A stretch of 7,854 nucleotides of DNA from Deltaproteobacteria bacterium (GTDB lineage Bacteria; Myxococcota_A; UBA9160; JAFDET01). Shown in pieces: positions 6,545 through 7,854 of this stretch; positions within the stretch are counted from its first letter, which is position 1, and every line of letters begins with the position of its first letter. Where the stretch lies: the NCBI GenBank assembly GCA_019310195.1, contig JAFDET010000316.1, forward strand, positions 1-7,854, written 5' to 3'. The position numbers were made by a program, and so were the translations under genes. A model generated the notes under the pieces. That model had not been told where the DNA came from. It searched no databases and saw only the letters and a program-made list of their open reading frames with translations.

Positions 6545-6802
6545 GTGTTGAGCGTATTCACCCTGAGTGACGATGCGCTCGACGCGGTGCGATCCGGCGA
6601 GCTCGTGCGCGTGGCCGTAGACGGGCGGATCTCGGATCTGAGCGCGACCGAGCTGGGCCCCGATGCGATCCAGGAGATCCTGCCGTCGCTGCTGCACAAG
6701 CGCCTTCGGGTCGAGGCCGAAGGTGCGCGCTGGGATCCCGCGCCGGCCCGGTACCCGGGGACGAAAATCGGCCAGTGGTTCTTTGCGCTCGAGGCCGGGT
6801 AG
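6545..6802 (+). CDS. Small hypothetical protein
   Basis: This 85-residue acidic-to-neutral protein is not recognised. It opens (V)LSVFTLSDDALDAVRSGELV, continues VRVAVDGRISDLSATELGPD, has a helix around DAIQEILPSLLHKRL, and ends GTKIGQWFFALEAG. No signal peptide, membrane segment or metal motif is seen. The start is uncertain: GTG 6545 (used here), the adjacent TTG 6548, or an ATG at 6467 that would overlap the HEAT-like gene by 53 nt and add a low-complexity stretch. It follows the HEAT-like gene by 25 nt, so the two may be one transcript. It ends 18 nt from the convergent isomerase remnant. Confidence 0.5.
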   Translation: MLSVFTLSDDALDAVRSGELVRVAVDGRISDLSATELGPDAIQEILPSLLHKRLRVEAEGARWDPAPARYPGTKIGQWFFALEAG

Positions 6803-6820
6803 CCAGTCGCCGGGCTCTCG

Positions 6821-7571
6821 CTACTTGCCCTCGAACTTCGCCTCGCGCTTCTGGAGGAAGGCCAGCATGGCCTCGCTCAGGTCGTCGCTCTGCAGGAAGC
6901 CGGCGTTCCAGGTGGCCACGTACTCCAGGCCGTCCTCCACACTCTTGCCCTCGCAGTAGCGCAGTACCTGCTTGGTGCCCTGCCAGCACCCCGTTCACCA
7001 GGTTGATCTCCTGGGCGCGCTCGGCGCCGAAGTCGTCCCCGGTCAGCGTCAGCTCGGCGGCGATGCCGCGGCCCACGATGCCGGGCAGCCGCTGCAGCGT
7101 GCCCACGTCGGCCACGATGGCGATGCGCGTTTCGCGCACGCTGAAGACCGTGTCGGCAGAGCACAGGCGAACGTCGCACGCGGTGATGAGGTCGATCCCG
7201 CCGCCGATGCAGTAGCCCTGCACCGCTGCGATCACGGGCTTGGGGCAGTCCGCCACGGCGCTGATGGCAGCCTGGAAGCGCCGGATGCTCCCGTGCAGCC
7301 GCAGCCGCAGGACCACGTCGCTGGTCTTCTCTTCGGTGTCGCCGCCGCTGATGGTGCCGCCCATGCTCTTGAGGTCGAGGCCGGCGGTGAAGTGGGGGCC
7401 CCGGGCCGCCAGCACCACGGCGCGCACGTTCTCGTCGGCGCCGAGGGCCTCCATCGCCATGGGCAGCTCGCGCCAGAAGTCCGGGTTCATGGCGTTGCGC
7501 TTGTCCGGGTTGTTCAGCCACAGGGTGGCGACGTGGCCTTCCTGCTCCAGCTCGAAGAACGTGTATGCCAT
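6821..7571 (-). pseudogene. ECH1-like delta3,5-delta2,4-dienoyl-CoA isomerase, broken by internal deletion and frameshift
   Basis: The first 195 codons encode a clear crotonase-family protein. The start ATG has AGGAG 10 nt upstream. Marks are NNPDKRNAMNPDFWREL (20-36), an oxyanion-hole stretch ARGPHFTAGLDL (56-67), and PKPVIAAVQGYCIGGGIDLI (110-129). Asp127, Glu147 and Asp155 keep the same spacing (20 and 8) as the catalytic Asp176, Glu196 and Asp204 of mammalian ECH1, so the ancestral enzyme isomerised 3,5-dienoyl-CoA to 2,4-dienoyl-CoA. After LVNGV (about plus 6985) the frame breaks. The rest of the protein continues in another frame as QGTKQVLRYCEGKSVEDGLE, then YVATWNAGFLQSDDLSEAML, ending AKFEGK at 6821. 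Compared with ECH1, about 25-30 codons between the two parts are missing, so this is a deletion, not a single-base slip. Translation past the break would run on out of frame. Mis-assembly is the alternative. It lies 33 bp downstream of another disrupted gene on the same strand. Confidence 0.85.
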
Positions 7572-7604
7572 TGGATGGTCTCTCCTGTGGTCTTCAGTGT
7601 AGCG

Positions 7605-7854
7605 TCACATGGCGTGGGGCCGTATGGCGGCGCGGCGGGTCTCCTCCAGGCCGGCGCGCCACGGCAGGTGCTCGAGATCCAGCGTCCACGGCGCGTCGTC
7701 GGCGAACGAGCCTTAGCCCATGTCGCGGGAGGCCGCCATCCGCCCTTCTTGGCCTGCTGCTCGGCGACGTGCTTCTGGATCTCGCTGCCGATGGCGCCCA
7801 TCAGCGCGCCGATGAACTTGGCGCTGTTGGTCTTGGCCCAGGCCAGGCTCTGGA
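7605..7854 (-). pseudogene. Frame-disrupted C-terminal part of an unrecognised gene, cut by window edge
   Basis: From the window edge the frame encodes SLAWAKTNSAKFIGALMGAI then GSEIQKHVAEQQAKKG, which looks like real helical protein. Near 7737-7746 the sensible reading shifts by one base to RMAASRDMG and meets TAA at 7713-7715. Directly beyond, in the same shifted frame, protein-like sequence resumes (GSFADDAPWTLDLEHLPWRA, then GLEETRRAAIRPHAM) and ends at TGA 7605-7607. So one frameshift and one in-frame stop separate three coding-like pieces. The unshifted frame instead turns into Arg/Pro/Thr-rich sequence typical of wrong-frame reading in GC-rich DNA. The family is not recognised. It may be a pseudogene, or a gene ending at 7713 with a sequencing error upstream. 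It would have been cotranscribed with the isomerase downstream. Confidence 0.5.

Noticed and set aside
6558..6986. Minus-strand continuation of the isomerase frame to 6558, giving a 337-residue protein
   Set aside because: After the break the frame gives Arg/Gly-rich sequence, while the true isomerase C-terminus is readable in another frame ending at 6821.

Overview
This is a GC-rich, gene-dense bacterial window (roughly two thirds G+C by eye). It reads like an accessory lipid-metabolism region of a free-living Gram-negative, plausibly an uncultured myxobacterial or deltaproteobacterial-type lineage. Grounds for that are a cell-surface PEP-CTERM protein, a putative copper-binding lipoprotein, and several CoA-linked enzymes resembling eukaryotic peroxisomal ones (an alpha-methylacyl-CoA racemase, an ECH1-type dienoyl-CoA isomerase, a retinol-dehydrogenase-like SDR). 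The taxonomic guess is inference.

Layout. 1-433 (-): 5' part of a cupredoxin-like lipoprotein gene. 532-2187 (+): acyl-CoA dehydrogenase with a long N-terminal helical extension, followed 2 nt later by a YhbY-type RNA-binding protein (2190-2504). 2505-2723: non-coding leader with a GC hairpin, a small dyad and weak sigma-54-like matches. 2724-3461 (+): PEP-CTERM exported protein. 3458-3597: a MITE-like element with long perfect inverted repeats, wedged exactly between the stop codons of two convergent genes. 3594-4451 (-): SDR oxidoreductase, apparently starting at CTG. 4491-4549: a perfect 26-bp inverted repeat with a 7-nt loop between the divergent SDR and racemase genes. 4563-5705 (+): alpha-methylacyl-CoA racemase. 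5712-6143 (-): PaaI-type hotdog thioesterase. 6166-6519 (+): small HEAT-like protein. 6545-6802 (+): small unknown protein. 6821-7571 (-): ECH1-like dienoyl-CoA isomerase broken by an internal deletion with frameshift. 7605-7854 (-): frame-disrupted tail of an unrecognised gene.

How the genes fit together. Racemase, acyl-CoA dehydrogenase, dienoyl-CoA isomerase, thioesterase and SDR are all steps or side steps of beta-oxidation of methyl-branched or unsaturated acyl-CoAs. They alternate in strand and do not form one operon, so a shared pathway is inference. The isomerase is damaged and its upstream neighbour is also frame-disrupted, which suggests local decay or an assembly problem at the right end.

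I do not see a wholly new multi-gene system. The most unusual items are non-coding: the element at 3458-3597, which appears to have inserted into a CTAG where two convergent stop codons overlapped, and the perfect hairpin directly upstream of the racemase ribosome-binding site.
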